Assembly (NCBI RefSeq): GCF_012427845.1
Contig: NZ_CP038498.1
Coordinates: forward strand, 3,720,001 to 3,784,000
Origin: Pectobacterium punjabense
GTDB taxonomy: Bacteria > Pseudomonadota > Gammaproteobacteria > Enterobacterales > Enterobacteriaceae
Direction of reading: 5' to 3'
Length of the DNA: 64,000 nucleotides
Part shown: in pieces, positions 63,962 through 64,000 of the stretch
How positions within the stretch are numbered: position 1 is the stretch's first letter
Layout: the number at the start of each line of letters is the position of its first letter
The notes under the pieces: generated by a model
The model's database searches: none
What the model saw: only the letters and a program-made list of their open reading frames with translations
What the model was told of the DNA's origin: nothing
Made by a program: the position numbers and the translations under genes

Positions 63962-64000
63962 TTACTCAGCAGATTTTTTCTTTGCGCGTTTAGCCTTGGT
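63962..64000 (-). CDS. rnr: C-terminal end of ribonuclease R (partial)
   Basis: Only the last 12 codons and the stop are in the window (TKAKRAKKKSAE). A lysine-rich basic tail is typical of RNase R, and rnr precedes rlmB in E. coli. The identification rests on this context, since too little protein is visible for a domain match. Confidence 0.75.
   Translation of the reverse strand, partial: TKAKRAKKKSAE

Overview
The window is a stretch of chromosome from a member of the Enterobacterales, most likely a soft-rot Pectobacterium or a close relative. This rests on protein sequences very close to, but clearly distinct from, their E. coli counterparts, on blocks of E. coli-like gene order, on many chemoreceptors, and on palindromic intergenic repeats of a kind I associate with Pectobacterium. 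The genus is inferred from memory, not from a search.

Region 1 (1-16.3 kb) holds rlmD (cut by the left edge) and barA, then a merged sugar-diacid cluster: garK, garR, garL, gudD, gudX on the minus strand, gudP further on, and garD divergent from gudP. It encodes uptake of glucarate/galactarate, dehydration, aldol cleavage, reduction of tartronate semialdehyde and phosphorylation of glycerate. A HipA-type kinase gene with its own helix-turn-helix domain (HipH/YjjJ-like) sits in opposite orientation between gudX and gudP, in AT-rich DNA. The gudX and gudP/garD upstream regions share two exact short motifs.

Region 2 (16.3-34 kb) has an Aer-type receptor, two tandem FlxA-like genes (the first with a clear sigma-28 promoter), ypeB-ligA, the ygiF-glnE-hldE block, then ygiM, cca, uppP, folB and plsY. 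A methyl-accepting chemotaxis protein (MCP) with a sigma-28 promoter lies where the plsY block meets the ppa block.

Region 3 (34-56.3 kb) follows the E. coli ppa-to-rpsF order in reverse: ppa, ytfP-tamB-tamA, msrA, ytfL, ytfK, ytfJ, cysQ, cpdB, ytfE, fklB, ytfB, rplI-rpsR-priB-rpsF, yjfP. Extra genes break this order: a flavodoxin-like protein, a DUF2502 protein and an indolepyruvate decarboxylase between cpdB and ytfE, and a DUF488 protein beside ytfB.

Region 4 (56.4-64 kb) is an accessory block between yjfP and rlmB-rnr. It holds two MCP genes with sigma-28 promoters, a yjfL-type membrane protein, and an overlapping rtcB-like/prfH pair, which is the most interesting system here: an RNA ligase and a peptide-release factor expected to rescue and repair damaged ribosomes. 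A 14-codon reading frame with a strong ribosome binding site precedes it. I see no tRNA, rRNA, CRISPR array, insertion sequence or prophage.
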